Source: Nautilia profundicola AmH (lineage in GTDB: Bacteria > Campylobacterota > Campylobacteria > Campylobacterales > Nautiliaceae). Taken from it: 64,000 nucleotides of DNA. The stretch lies in contig NC_012115.1 of the NCBI RefSeq assembly GCF_000021725.1, forward strand, positions 390,501 through 454,500. Direction: 5' to 3'. The first letter of the stretch is position 1. Every line of letters begins with the position of its first letter. The notes below the pieces were generated by a model. The model was given only the letters and a program-made list of their open reading frames with translations. It did not search any database and was not told the DNA's origin. The translations under genes were made by a program, and so were the position numbers. This document shows, in pieces, positions 28,446-40,292 of this stretch.

Positions 28446-29517
28446 CAACCTGTTTAAAAGCTCCGTCAATAATTCTGTAAAGCTGGGTTTTGTAGTTTAT
28501 TTGATTATTAAAAATATAAATATTAAAATCACTCATATAAAACTCGTCTTCTTCATTTTGCTTATTATATATTTTGTTTGCAAATATACATGATGCGTAA
28601 TTAAGCCAATTGTATTTTATGTCTGAACTTAAAAGGTTTGCATATTCGTTTATAGTCATAGGAGGATTAATTATCGAATTTGCAATAAGAAGTTTTTCAA
28701 TATCCGCAGGCTGCGTTAGAATTATCATTAAAGGATCATATCCTATTTGAGGAGTCAGGGTTAATTTCGTTGTTATTTCTTTTTGCGTAATAGTCGAAAG
28801 CACCTGAGCTGTTTTACCTGCACTTGTATTAAAAATAATAAAAGAATTATTTAAGTCTTGATAATTAATATTAGGAAATCTATATATATTATTTAAATAT
28901 GTAAGATTTTTTTCATAATTTAAAAGTTTTTGCGAAAGCATTGTGTTATCAGTTATTACGTCAGTTTTGTCATCTATAAATGAAGTTAAGGCATCAAGCT
29001 GAGATTTAAAATCTATGGATCCGAAATATAAGTTTTCCGCTGTTATATTTGTTTCGTTTTTGTTGATAAGAGGAAAATAAAATGTTTTATTATAATCTTT
29101 AAATTCATTTAATTTACTTGTATCCGTAGTAAAATATATTATGTCTTTTGCCTTAATATCAGACAAATTTGTATCTATGTCATAAAGAGAAATATTATAA
29201 TCTATTCCTTTTTGTGCAAGATATGCATTCAAAGAATTCATAAGTGACGGAATAAATTTAAAAAATCTGTTTTTATTGATTACTACCGCTAATTCCACGT
29301 GGGTGTTAAGTGAAATATATGAATCATTAAAATCTGTTTCACTTGTCACCGGTTTATAAGTATTGTTTTGTTCATTGTGATAAGCTGTATTATTTGAATC
29401 AAGTATTATTGTTTTGTTTTGAACGGAATTGTTTGATTCTTCAATAGGAATTTCAAAATTCAATGTTTCAGCATTTACGATTAATATCGTAAATATTAAA
29501 ATTACAAGTTTCTTCAT
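28441..29517 (-). CDS. Exported protein, unknown function, possibly periplasmic-binding-like fold
   Basis: 358 residues with a signal peptide (MKKLVILIFTILIVNAET). After an Asn/Thr/Ser-rich linker (about 20-70) comes a domain that alternates hydrophobic strands and helices (IIYFTTDTSK, TFYFPLINKN, FIIFNTSAGKTAQVLSTI), with phrases recalling type 1 periplasmic binding proteins such as LpoA/LppC; I cannot confirm this. It overlaps the uracil-DNA glycosylase gene by four bases and ends in the repeat terminator. Confidence 0.7.
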   Translation of the reverse strand: MKKLVILIFTILIVNAETLNFEIPIEESNNSVQNKTIILDSNNTAYHNEQNNTYKPVTSETDFNDSYISLNTHVELAVVINKNRFFKFIPSLMNSLNAYLAQKGIDYNISLYDIDTNLSDIKAKDIIYFTTDTSKLNEFKDYNKTFYFPLINKNETNITAENLYFGSIDFKSQLDALTSFIDDKTDVITDNTMLSQKLLNYEKNLTYLNNIYRFPNINYQDLNNSFIIFNTSAGKTAQVLSTITQKEITTKLTLTPQIGYDPLMIILTQPADIEKLLIANSIINPPMTINEYANLLSSDIKYNWLNYASCIFANKIYNKQNEEDEFYMSDFNIYIFNNQINYKTQLYRIIDGAFKQVE

Positions 29518-30158
29518 AGCATACTCTTTATTAATAGGAAATCTTTATAAGCTTCTTTTTTAGCCGAAGGATTTCTAAGTAAAAAACTCGGATGAAATGT
29601 AGGAATCACTTTTTTCTCCTTGAATTCAAATATTTGTCCTCTTACTTTACTAATCGGCATATCGGTATTCATTAAATACATAAAAGCCGTTTTACCAAGG
29701 CAAACAAGGATTTTCGGATTTATTATATCAATTTGTTTTAACAAATACGGTTTACAAGTTTCGGCTTCTTCAATTGTCGGTACTCTGTTGTTTGGCGGGC
29801 GGCATTTTACTATATTTGCTATATATACGTCTTCTCGTGTCAATTCCAATACGTTAAGTATTATTTTTGTTAAAAGTTTGCCGGCTCTACCTACAAACGG
29901 TCTTCCTGTTTTGTCTTCTTCCGCACCCGGTCCTTCGCCTATAAACATAAGATCCGCATTTGGATTTCCTTCACCAAAAACAACATGAGTACGTGTTTTA
30001 CTCAAATCACACAGTGTACAATTAAGACATATTTTTTCAAGCTCGTCAAGTTCTTTTGGCATATTTATTTTACTTTCATCCGAATGAAAGCCTTCAAAAT
30101 ACTCTACACCCGCGGTTTTTAAATCATACAGGTATTTCAGTTTCATTAAGTTTTTCAT
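29514..30158 (-). CDS. Uracil-DNA glycosylase, family 4 (Fe-S type)
   Basis: Removes uracil from DNA after cytosine deamination. Family 4 features: CLNCTLCDL (two cluster cysteines), GEGPGAEEDKTGRPFVGRAG (the uracil pocket, with GEGPGAEED in place of the GQDPYH of family 1), a further cysteine pair (NIVKCRPPNNR and AETCKPYL), and FHPSFLLRN near the C-terminus (family form HPS). 214 residues. The start overlaps the end of the MscS gene by 35 bases, with GAGG close before it. Heat increases deamination, so such enzymes suit thermophiles, but they are widespread. Confidence 0.9.
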   Translation of the reverse strand: MKNLMKLKYLYDLKTAGVEYFEGFHSDESKINMPKELDELEKICLNCTLCDLSKTRTHVVFGEGNPNADLMFIGEGPGAEEDKTGRPFVGRAGKLLTKIILNVLELTREDVYIANIVKCRPPNNRVPTIEEAETCKPYLLKQIDIINPKILVCLGKTAFMYLMNTDMPISKVRGQIFEFKEKKVIPTFHPSFLLRNPSAKKEAYKDFLLIKSML

Positions 30159-31611
30159 TTTCCTCTTTCTTTACGATTGTATATGTCGGATACGCTATTT
30201 TGATATCTTCTTCGTTATTAAAAGCTTCGATAATTTCAGCTGAAATATTACTTCTTAAATTAAGCGGTGTATAGTTATTTAAATACCAACAACTGATTCT
30301 AATACCGTTTTCTTCAATAAACGTATAAATTCTCGGTTCGACATTGGCATTTCTTATATGATACGCCGATTTTAGTTTTTGAAGCCTTCTTTTAGTTATA
30401 TCGGTGTAACCTTTAGAATATTTGCTTACAATTTCTTTAGCTAAATAAACGGCTTTTTTATAATTAGAGTCGAAAGTTATTGTTATATCAATTCCATCCC
30501 ATACCGTTGACATTCCATGGTGGGTATAATTAAACACAGGGTTTGTAAAAATTACGTTGTTTGGGATAAATACGATTCTTCCGGCTCTTCTATTGTATAA
30601 GTATGTAGTAAGTGTAACGTCTTCATAAACAACGATTCTTGTCATAGTTATATCTATTACATCTCCTACAATTCTAACCTGGCCGTTTTGAAGATATATT
30701 TTTATTCTGTCTCCGACTTTGAAGTTACCGCTGGTCATTATTACAAACCATCCGAAAATATTCATAAACCAGTCTTTCATTGCAATTGCGATACCGGCGG
30801 ACGCAAACCCAACGATTGTAATTAAATAAGTAGCATTATTAATATAAAAAAACGAAATAATTATAAGTATTACCGTTGCATTTATGAAGTTTAATATTTT
30901 ATTTGTCAAATAAAACGATTCTTCTTTAACATATCGTCTTACGGCAAATTTTATAATCATAAAAATAAAAATACTAATAGCGATAGAAATGATTAGTGAA
31001 ATAAGTTTGTTTATTTCTTTTTGAATTTCTTTTTTTACTTTTTGTTTATAAATTTTAGATTCGGCTTCGAGTGTTTTTAGTTTTGTTTTATAAATGTTAT
31101 TAATCATTATGAAATCTTGGATTGCCTGTTTTAGCTCGGGGGATTCAATGTTTAATTTTTTGTTTATTTCTTGAAGTTCTTGTAATAATTTTAATGTGTT
31201 TTTAAAATATTCGTAGGTTTTTATGTTTTCGTTTACAACATTGTCCACTTCTTTTTCATAGTTTAACGCACTGAAAATTTGAAAAGGGTTATTGACTTCG
31301 GGCGGTTTTGGAAGTTCTTTTATTTTTATAAGGGTTGTGAAAATGTTTCTGTTTTTACTTAACAGTTCAAGTTCTGTTTTAAGTCTTTCAAGTTTATCTT
31401 TGTATCTTCTTGGATTTCTTTGTGCGAGTTTTTCAAGGGAGTAAATTTTGTTTTGTAGCTTTTTGTAATTAAGATAAGACTGATAGTTTATAAAAAACTC
31501 GTCTTTTTTTAAAAAATCCGATATTTCATTAAATCTTTGTTTTAGAATAGTCGTATTTGTTTCATTGGCGAATAATGATAAGAAAAACAGTAAAACAACT
31601 ATTATTCTCAT
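30124..31611 (-). CDS. MscS-family mechanosensitive channel
   Basis: 495 residues: a signal peptide, a long periplasmic alpha-helical region (about 20-190, heptad-like), transmembrane segments (about 195-280), the pore helix region GFASAGIAIAMKDWFMNIFGWF, and a C-terminal beta/alpha-beta domain of the MscS vestibule. It should open on osmotic down-shock. The long N-terminal extension is of the MscK/YbdG-like kind and matches the Cj1007c position next to aroB. It overlaps aroB by four bases. Confidence 0.88.
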   Translation of the reverse strand: MRIIVVLLFFLSLFANETNTTILKQRFNEISDFLKKDEFFINYQSYLNYKKLQNKIYSLEKLAQRNPRRYKDKLERLKTELELLSKNRNIFTTLIKIKELPKPPEVNNPFQIFSALNYEKEVDNVVNENIKTYEYFKNTLKLLQELQEINKKLNIESPELKQAIQDFIMINNIYKTKLKTLEAESKIYKQKVKKEIQKEINKLISLIISIAISIFIFMIIKFAVRRYVKEESFYLTNKILNFINATVILIIISFFYINNATYLITIVGFASAGIAIAMKDWFMNIFGWFVIMTSGNFKVGDRIKIYLQNGQVRIVGDVIDITMTRIVVYEDVTLTTYLYNRRAGRIVFIPNNVIFTNPVFNYTHHGMSTVWDGIDITITFDSNYKKAVYLAKEIVSKYSKGYTDITKRRLQKLKSAYHIRNANVEPRIYTFIEENGIRISCWYLNNYTPLNLRSNISAEIIEAFNNEEDIKIAYPTYTIVKKEENEKLNETEIPV

Positions 31612-32633
31612 TTAGCAAACTTTTTCAAAACTTTAATAATAGTAGGTTTGTCTATGTTTTCAACGATTTTATATTTTCCGATGCTTTCTGGGATAATGAA
31701 TTTTATTTTATTATCAAGTGTTTTTTTGTCCGCAAAGAAATGTTCGTAAAATTCTTCCACGTCTTTGATTTTATATGATGTCGGCAAACCTTCTTTTTCA
31801 AGCAGTTTTTTAATTCTTTCGGCTTCTTCTTCGCTTAAATAACCTAATTCTTTCGATAGTTCGTTTGCCATAACCATACCTATTGCGACAGCTTCACCGT
31901 GTAGGTATGTTTTGTAGTTTGTAAGATTTTCTATTACGTGTCCGAATGTGTGTCCGTAGTTCAATACGCTTCTGATTCCTTTTTCTTTTTCGTCTTGGTT
32001 TACAACCCATGCTTTAAGCTCAACAGATCTTTTTATAATCTCTTCGATTGAAAGGGCTTCTTTTTCAAGATTTTCGAAATACTCCTCATCAAACATTACC
32101 GCCATTTTAATAACTTCCGCCATTCCCGCGGCAAATTCCCTTTTTGGCAGGGTGGATAAAAAGTGTGTGTCGATATATACTGCTTCAGGCTGGTAAAATG
32201 CACCGATTAAATTTTTACCGTATTTGTTGTTGATTCCGGTTTTCCCGCCTACAGAACTGTCAACCATCGAAAGCAGGGTGGTAGGTATCTGTATGAAATC
32301 TATACCTCTTAAAAATATAGATGCCGCAAATCCGCTCATATCTCCTATAACACCGCCTCCGAATGCAATTACGAGGCTGTTTCTGTCGTATTTTGCGTCA
32401 AACATTCTATCGAGTGCGTATGTTATGTATTCCATGGTTTTATATTCTTCTCCATCCGGAAGGGTTATGATTTTGAGCTCTTTTGCTTTTAACTTGTTGA
32501 GTAAATAGTTTAGATGATATCCCGCAACCGTAGGATTTGTAATTATTGCCACTTTTTTATTTATTGTTATTTCAGGGAGTTTGTCTATTAATATATCATA
32601 TGATTTGGTCGGTGTTGTTATGTTTACTTTCAT
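31608..32633 (-). CDS. aroB: 3-dehydroquinate synthase
   Basis: Second step of the shikimate pathway: cyclises DAHP to dehydroquinate using NAD and a metal. The nucleotide-binding GGGVIGDMSGFAASI and the active-site block TTLLSMVDSSVGGKTGIN are present, as are metal-ligand candidates (Glu in AAGMAEVIK, His in LNYGHTFGH and LHGEAVAIGM). 341 residues, normal length. It lies eight bases after the TrkA-C gene and four bases into mscS. Confidence 0.96.
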   Translation of the reverse strand: MKVNITTPTKSYDILIDKLPEITINKKVAIITNPTVAGYHLNYLLNKLKAKELKIITLPDGEEYKTMEYITYALDRMFDAKYDRNSLVIAFGGGVIGDMSGFAASIFLRGIDFIQIPTTLLSMVDSSVGGKTGINNKYGKNLIGAFYQPEAVYIDTHFLSTLPKREFAAGMAEVIKMAVMFDEEYFENLEKEALSIEEIIKRSVELKAWVVNQDEKEKGIRSVLNYGHTFGHVIENLTNYKTYLHGEAVAIGMVMANELSKELGYLSEEEAERIKKLLEKEGLPTSYKIKDVEEFYEHFFADKKTLDNKIKFIIPESIGKYKIVENIDKPTIIKVLKKFAK

Positions 32634-32641
32634 TCTATTCC

Positions 32642-34030
32642 TTATTTAACAGGTATTAAAAATTGATTGAATTTATTTAAAAACAGATATGAATATTCCA
32701 TTTTCGGATTAATAATCTGCCAGATTTTCGGTACCGGCTTTTTGGTAAACGGTGTGATTACACACTGGTTGTCTTCTTTATTCAGTTCAAAAATCGGATT
32801 GTCTTTCGTTTTTTCAATATGCACATCTTTGAAGTTAAAAAGTTTAGCGAAATTTGTTAAATATTCTATTAATTCCGTATGTTTGTTTTCAGGATCTCCG
32901 TCAATAAACGTTAAAGGTTTGTTTAACTGAAATGATAGGTCAAATATTACCGAAGCTATTGGTTTTATCTCATTTTCTTGGATTAATACTTTAATGCCTT
33001 TACATTTTTTGATTGATTCTTCACCTTTTTTAAAAATAGGAAGTTTCAAATCATAATACAAATGAGAATATTTAAAGAAGAAGTCGTTGTTTGTAACAAT
33101 AAGGCCGATATTGAATATTTTAGCATCTTTTTTTAAACATTCACTATAAGAAGTTTCATAATAATCGCTTGATATTTCAATGTTTTCGAATTTGTATAAT
33201 TTATATATTTGATTGTTTATTGAAGGGTTGATTATTTTAATTATAAGTTTTTTATTTTTAAGCTTTCTATGTAAATATAGGGCTGATTTCAAAAGGGCGG
33301 AAATTTCTTTTTGTTCCATGTTTTTCATATCAAGCAGAAGATAAATGTTTTGCCCGTACGGTTGAGGAAACGCACCAATGTTTTTTTTAATTTTGTTAAA
33401 CAAATCTTTTAAAGCTTCCGGCTGACCTATTAAAAGTAATTTGTCGTTTGGAAGTATCATTGTGTTTTCATTAATAAGTCTGAGCTCATTGTTTCTGTAT
33501 ATTGCTGCTACTCTTGCTTCGTCGTTTTGCAGTTTATTCGGGTGTGAATATACGAAAGGCGAGTGAGGAGGTACTTCAACTTCAAGTATTTCTCCGATTC
33601 CAAGTCCTATATCCCTCGCAAATAGAGGAACACCGGGTAAGAAATCTATTACTTTATTGGTTAAAAGTTCCGGAATATCAATGATTTCTATGTTGTTTTG
33701 CTGAGGTATGTCAAAATCAAGCCAAAATTTCACAAACAGAATAGGCACTTTTTTATCAAGTGAATTTTTTAGTATAAACTCCGCTTCTTTTTTGTTTTTC
33801 ACAAAAATTATAATTTTATTCAAATCTCTGTGGAGAATGTTTTTATATAATTCATATGCATAAAAATTTATTTTATAAAAATATAAATTTTCTTTTTCAT
33901 TAAAACCGTTTTTAATTTCGTCTTCTTCATAAATAATATGAAATTCGCCTAAATTTAAAAAATTATCAGATATTTTTTGAATTAAAAGAGTCGCTTCTTG
34001 GCATCCTGCAAATATTAAAATTTTATTCAA
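32642..34030 (-). CDS. TrkA-C (RCK_C) domain protein of the COG3400 type
   Basis: 462 residues, soluble. An N-terminal Rossmann-like part (1-130) begins MNKILIFAGCQEA, but lacks the full glycine-rich nucleotide motif; a TrkA-C-like segment follows around 145-215 (GLGIGEILEVEVPPHSPFV to NDKLLLIGQPE); the C-terminal half (215-462) is unassigned. RCK_C domains usually gate potassium channels and transporters by ligand binding, yet there is no membrane segment here and no channel gene beside it. Linkage to aroB and tgt is shared with Campylobacter relatives. The ligand and partner are unknown. Confidence 0.75.
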   Translation of the reverse strand: MNKILIFAGCQEATLLIQKISDNFLNLGEFHIIYEEDEIKNGFNEKENLYFYKINFYAYELYKNILHRDLNKIIIFVKNKKEAEFILKNSLDKKVPILFVKFWLDFDIPQQNNIEIIDIPELLTNKVIDFLPGVPLFARDIGLGIGEILEVEVPPHSPFVYSHPNKLQNDEARVAAIYRNNELRLINENTMILPNDKLLLIGQPEALKDLFNKIKKNIGAFPQPYGQNIYLLLDMKNMEQKEISALLKSALYLHRKLKNKKLIIKIINPSINNQIYKLYKFENIEISSDYYETSYSECLKKDAKIFNIGLIVTNNDFFFKYSHLYYDLKLPIFKKGEESIKKCKGIKVLIQENEIKPIASVIFDLSFQLNKPLTFIDGDPENKHTELIEYLTNFAKLFNFKDVHIEKTKDNPIFELNKEDNQCVITPFTKKPVPKIWQIINPKMEYSYLFLNKFNQFLIPVK

Positions 34031-34070
34031 GCAGTTCCTTTTGTTAAAATTTCATAAAATTATATCATAC

Positions 34071-36319
<2,249 letters not shown>

Positions 36320-37168
36320 TTATGTCCTATATTTCATTGGCAGCTGTTTAAATTCTATACCTTTTTTAACACTTTTAACTTTTCCGTTTTCATCAATGAT
36401 GAATGTAACGTCTTTTTCTGCTCCCATGTTGTCGGTTGAGAGAATGTCAAGTATTATTTCATTGTTTTTAATTGAAACTTTAATAGGTTTTTCGTCCATA
36501 CCTAAATCAATGATTTTAGCCCAAACTGTTTTATTGTCTAAAGTTTTATATGCAATAATTACATTTTCACTGTCGCTTTGGGTCGTTCCGATTATTAATA
36601 TCCCGTTTTTATATGGTTTTATATATTTTACATCGTCCATATATGGAGTGGAAAGAGTTATTTTTTTATTGTCATTACTGTAAATTACAATGTCGGAGTT
36701 GTTGTTAGGAGTGTATTCCGTAACAGCTACGTATGTTTTACCGTTAATAATAGCAAAGTCTCTTGCTAAGTTATATGCTTTTCCGTAATAAGATGTTTTA
36801 ATTAAATTACCTTTTAAATCGTACTGAAGAAGCGCTACTTTGTTTTTTTTCTGATCATAGCCTAAGATATACAATTTATCACCAATTACCTGCGATTTTA
36901 TAGGGTCAAGTAAAATAGGAGTTGTTTTTTTCCACACAAGATTATAATTTTTGTCCAATTTATAAATATCGGCACCATTTGGAGCGGGAATAACGAAAAT
37001 ATATCCGTTTTCCGCTTTCATTAAGGCGCTTTCACTTACACCGTATTTATCAAGCAAATCTATACTTTTAAAACTTAAACTTTTAGTGTTTTGCTGTGTA
37101 GAAGTGGCACATCCGGTAAATAACGCTAAACCTAAACCGATCAGGGGTATAAATATAATTTTTTTCAT
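36320..37168 (-). CDS. Lipoprotein, probably beta-propeller-like, unknown function
   Basis: 282 residues with a lipobox (ALFTGC, lipidated Cys about residue 19). The body shows repeated short strands with YKLDKNYNLVWKK, LLQYDLKGNLIK, NGKTYVAVTE and NGILIIGTTQ, suggesting a beta-propeller-like fold with about four or five blades. Membrane anchored, periplasmic. Eleven bases after rsmD and directly before the PilZ gene, so it is part of that operon; no function can be named. Confidence 0.7.
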   Translation of the reverse strand: MKKIIFIPLIGLGLALFTGCATSTQQNTKSLSFKSIDLLDKYGVSESALMKAENGYIFVIPAPNGADIYKLDKNYNLVWKKTTPILLDPIKSQVIGDKLYILGYDQKKNKVALLQYDLKGNLIKTSYYGKAYNLARDFAIINGKTYVAVTEYTPNNNSDIVIYSNDNKKITLSTPYMDDVKYIKPYKNGILIIGTTQSDSENVIIAYKTLDNKTVWAKIIDLGMDEKPIKVSIKNNEIILDILSTDNMGAEKDVTFIIDENGKVKSVKKGIEFKQLPMKYRT

Positions 37169-37179
37169 TGTTTTTCCTT

Positions 37180-37758
37180 TTATTCGTAGTATGTTACGGA
37201 GCTTTTTCCGAACTTTCTTGTTTTTATTTTTTTATAAAGTCCCAATTCTTCAGGGAAGTCATAATCACTTTGGTGTTCAATTAAAACTTTTTCCACATTG
37301 TTTTTTGGGAGCTGTTTGATTAAATGCTGAACTTTTTCATAAATATCCTCATATCCTTCTCTAATTGCAAAAGGAGGGTCAAAATAAAAAAACGCCCTGT
37401 CTTTATCTCTTTTTAGTTTTTCAATTACGTCCCATACAGTTTCAAAACTGTCTCCGAGGATAATTTCACATTTTTCAGGATCCATTGAGTCGATATTCTT
37501 TTTAAGAACCCTTGCCGCTTCAGGGTCTTTTTCTAAAAAGTAGGCTTTTTTAGCACCTCTGCTGATAGCTTCAAGGCCTATGCTTCCGACTCCGCTAAAC
37601 ATTTCAACCCATGTCGAATCCGGTACTTCCCATTGAAGTGTGTTAAAAACGCTTTCTTTTAAAATGTTTTTAGTACTTCTTGTTACTTCTTTGTCTCCCA
37701 TATATAATTTTTTCCCTCTGTATTTTCCACCTATGATTTTTATATTACTTTTTTCCAT
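37180..37758 (-). CDS. rsmD: 16S rRNA guanine-N2-methyltransferase RsmD
   Basis: Methylates G966 of 16S rRNA. IIGGKYRGKKL at the N-terminus, the SAM loop EMFSGVGSIGLEAISRGA and the catalytic FYFDPPFA (family form DPPY/F) are present; about 192 residues. Two ATG codons stand in tandem; the second (37758) was taken, the first (37761) adds only one Met. It overlaps the preceding 96-residue gene by about 14 bases. Confidence 0.92.
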   Translation of the reverse strand: MEKSNIKIIGGKYRGKKLYMGDKEVTRSTKNILKESVFNTLQWEVPDSTWVEMFSGVGSIGLEAISRGAKKAYFLEKDPEAARVLKKNIDSMDPEKCEIILGDSFETVWDVIEKLKRDKDRAFFYFDPPFAIREGYEDIYEKVQHLIKQLPKNNVEKVLIEHQSDYDFPEELGLYKKIKTRKFGKSSVTYYE

Positions 37759-38035
37759 CATAATCCTTTAATATTTCTAATAATTCTTTTCTAAACTGTT
37801 CAAATGCTTTGTCAAGTTTTTCTTCGAGTGTTGTTTCTTTTACCGGTTGTTTTTTTTCAAGTTCCATAAATAGTGTTGTTTTGGTAAAAGGTTTTTTAAT
37901 ATCTTTTCCTATCAAAATGCCGTCTATTTCCGGATTGTCTGTAATAACAATTCCGTTACTGCTTAAATTGTCTTTTAAAAAATATTCTAAAGTATATTGT
38001 AAAAGCGGTGAGTCGCAGATTACTTTATATTGCAT
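37745..38035 (-). CDS. Conserved small protein upstream of rsmD, unknown function
   Basis: 96 residues, soluble: an alpha/beta N-terminal part (QYKVICDSPLLQYTLEYFL, then GIVITDNPEIDGILIG) and a C-terminal charged amphipathic helix (LEEKLDKAFEQFRKELLEIL) that could be a coiled coil. I do not recognise a family. It begins the operon with rsmD, the lipoprotein and PilZ, opposite the flagellar cap operon, a position where Campylobacter also has a hypothetical gene. Confidence 0.65.
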   Translation of the reverse strand: MQYKVICDSPLLQYTLEYFLKDNLSSNGIVITDNPEIDGILIGKDIKKPFTKTTLFMELEKKQPVKETTLEEKLDKAFEQFRKELLEILKDYDGKK

Positions 38036-38138
38036 TTAAAACCTTTGATATTTTATGGAATGTATTGTATTACATGTAAATTATTTTATAATTAAATATA
38101 ATTGTTTTTTGTTTACATTAAGAATTCTATCAAAAAAT

Positions 38139-38165
38139 TAAACTTTTTAATATTTTTGACGATAT
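38139..38165 (+). promoter_or_regulatory. Candidate FliA (sigma-28) promoter of the flaG-fliD-fliS operon
   Basis: TAAA (38139-38142), 15 bases, then GACGATAT (38158-38165). This resembles the TAAA-N15-GCGATAA pattern of Campylobacterota FliA promoters, with CGATAT as reported for C. jejuni. The ATG of flaG is 28 bases downstream. The GACGATAT stretch also occurs in the porin promoter, so the call is not certain. Confidence 0.55.
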
Positions 38166-38192
38166 TTATGCAGATTAAATAAGGGGTTTGCA

Positions 38193-38573
38193 ATGGACGT
38201 TTTTAGCAATATAAAAAACGTGACTCAAAAGGCACAAAATTTGGATAATATTACAACTCAAAACAGTACTAAACATGCACAAATAGAAAAAGTCAACAAA
38301 TTATCAAGTGAACAACAAAACATCCTTGATAAACAGGATACGGAGAAATTAAAAAAAGAGTTGCAAAAATTAACAGAAGAGCTTAATAAAGCTTTAAATC
38401 CTTTAAACACTACTCTTAAATTTCAATTTAACGATAAAATAGAAGAATTAATGGTAAAAGTAGTGGATACGAAAGATAATAGGGTTATTAGGGAATATCC
38501 ACCAAAAGAAGCTCTTGAACTAATGGAAAAAATGAGAGAGATAGTAGGATTATTATTTGATAAGAAAGGGTAA
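38193..38573 (+). CDS. flaG: FlaG family flagellar protein
   Basis: 126 residues with a Gln/Lys-rich variable N-terminus and a conserved FlaG domain: LNKALNPLNTTLKFQFNDK and KVVDTKDNRVIREYPPKEAL. FlaG affects filament length and is usually found upstream of fliD, as here (two-base gap). Probable FliA-dependent promoter just upstream. Confidence 0.9.
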   Translation: MDVFSNIKNVTQKAQNLDNITTQNSTKHAQIEKVNKLSSEQQNILDKQDTEKLKKELQKLTEELNKALNPLNTTLKFQFNDKIEELMVKVVDTKDNRVIREYPPKEALELMEKMREIVGLLFDKKG

Positions 38574-38575
38574 AA

Positions 38576-40282
38576 ATGGCTGATATTGGAACACTCTCTT
38601 CTTTGGGAATAGGAAGCGGAGTATTAAATTATGACTTAATCGACAAATTAAAACAAGCAGATGAAGATGCAATGGTTAAACCGTTGGAAGACAAGCTTGA
38701 TTTATTAAAGAAAAAAGAAAGCGCTCTTTCACAGTTTATTACAATAGGTTCAACCGTAAAAACAGATATTTTAGATTTAGCCGACGGGTCATTATTTGCG
38801 AAAGTTTCAACAAGTGTAAATGGAAGTAGTGTAAACGTGACCGCAAATGACGGGGTTGAACCTCAAACGTTTGATATAAATGTATCGCAGCTTGCTGAAA
38901 ATGATGTATTTCAATCAAACGGTTTTGCATCAACCGATAGTATTATAAACAACAGCGGAAGTGATTTGACATTATCTATCGGTGTAGGTGGGGTAGAGAC
39001 TACTTTTTCATTAAAAGCGGGTGGAACTCTTGAAGATTTAAAAGAAGCAATAAACAATGCTAATGCAGGAGTTACTGCATCAATCATTGATACGGGAATA
39101 GGGGATAATCCTTATAAACTTGTTTTAAAAGCAAACAATACGGGAGAAGACAATTATATTCAGTTTAATTATTCCGGACTTGATGATTTAGGTTTTAATG
39201 CCACTAATTATTCATCTGTAGCATACTCTTCAGATACTGATCTTGTAAATAACAGCGGTACGGATCAAACATTTAAAATTACGGTAAACGGTACCGAATA
39301 CAGTATGAATGTAGCAGACGGTACAACAGTCAGCGACTTTATAGATGCTTTAAATAGCGGAGAATTAAAAGACAGTGAAGGTAATTCGTTAAAATTAAAC
39401 GCCTCATACAATAATGAGACCGGAGCTATAAATTTTGGAATTCAGGCAATCGGTGATATTTCAATTGATGACACCGGACTTACTACCGATATTAATAACA
39501 ATACTGACTTTACAAATGCAAACAGACTACAAACAGCGCAAGATGCTGTATTTACGTATAACGGCGTTGAAGTGCAAAGAGCGTCCAATACGGTAGAAGA
39601 TTTAATAACTGGTGTTACGATAAATCTTGAGAGTGAAGGAGAATCGACTGTATCCATTACTTCTAATGTGGATGATATGGTTGATGCCATTAAAAAATTT
39701 GTTGCGGATTACAATGCTATGATTTCAAATCTGCAAAGTTTAACAGCATATGATAAAGATACCGGAAATGTAGGTCTTTTCCAGGGTGATAGTGATTTTA
39801 CTATGTTAAGCAGCAGATTCAGTAACGACTTATTCGGTGTTGTGATGTCCAATAAAACTACATCATACGATTTAAACGGTAATGAATTTACTATGAATAC
39901 AATATTTACTGCTGCGGATGTAGGTTTCAGTATGGATAAGACCGGTATGATCAGCTTTGATGAAGACAAATTCCGCGAAGCTTACAATAAAGATTCGGAT
40001 CTTACTAACAGATTATTTGGAAGTATGTTTACGAATCTTAAAACCGATTTTGAGACAACCATAACAGGCGATAATTCTAATCTTAATTTACTTGACAGGG
40101 AAATTAAAGATGAAGAAGATAGATATCAGGACAGAATTGACGCAATGAATAAATATCTTGAAACAAAGTATGAAATTATGGCAAAACAGTTTGCGGCATA
40201 TGATGAAATGATTAATAAATTTAATACACAAAGCCAAATAATTCAACAGACAATTGATCAAGCAATTGCTGCAAAAAAATAA
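38576..40282 (+). CDS. fliD: Flagellar cap protein FliD
   Basis: Forms the pentameric cap that folds flagellin at the filament tip. N-terminal D0 region LSSLGIGSGVLNYDLIDKLK and C-terminal D0 helix with heptads (QFAAYDEMINKFNTQSQII) are typical; the central 400 residues contain the FliD_N and FliD_C domains and Ser/Thr/Asn-rich surface segments. 568 residues, within the family range for Campylobacterota (640-690 is common, so slightly short). Exported through the flagellar type III gate (FliR is in this window). Confidence 0.94.
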   Translation: MADIGTLSSLGIGSGVLNYDLIDKLKQADEDAMVKPLEDKLDLLKKKESALSQFITIGSTVKTDILDLADGSLFAKVSTSVNGSSVNVTANDGVEPQTFDINVSQLAENDVFQSNGFASTDSIINNSGSDLTLSIGVGGVETTFSLKAGGTLEDLKEAINNANAGVTASIIDTGIGDNPYKLVLKANNTGEDNYIQFNYSGLDDLGFNATNYSSVAYSSDTDLVNNSGTDQTFKITVNGTEYSMNVADGTTVSDFIDALNSGELKDSEGNSLKLNASYNNETGAINFGIQAIGDISIDDTGLTTDINNNTDFTNANRLQTAQDAVFTYNGVEVQRASNTVEDLITGVTINLESEGESTVSITSNVDDMVDAIKKFVADYNAMISNLQSLTAYDKDTGNVGLFQGDSDFTMLSSRFSNDLFGVVMSNKTTSYDLNGNEFTMNTIFTAADVGFSMDKTGMISFDEDKFREAYNKDSDLTNRLFGSMFTNLKTDFETTITGDNSNLNLLDREIKDEEDRYQDRIDAMNKYLETKYEIMAKQFAAYDEMINKFNTQSQIIQQTIDQAIAAKK

Positions 40283-40292
40283 AGGATGGTAA

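Noticed and set aside
38101-38192. Sigma-54 promoter before flaG
   Set aside because: No GG-N10-GC pattern with the usual TGGCA/TTGC context; a FliA-like box fits better.
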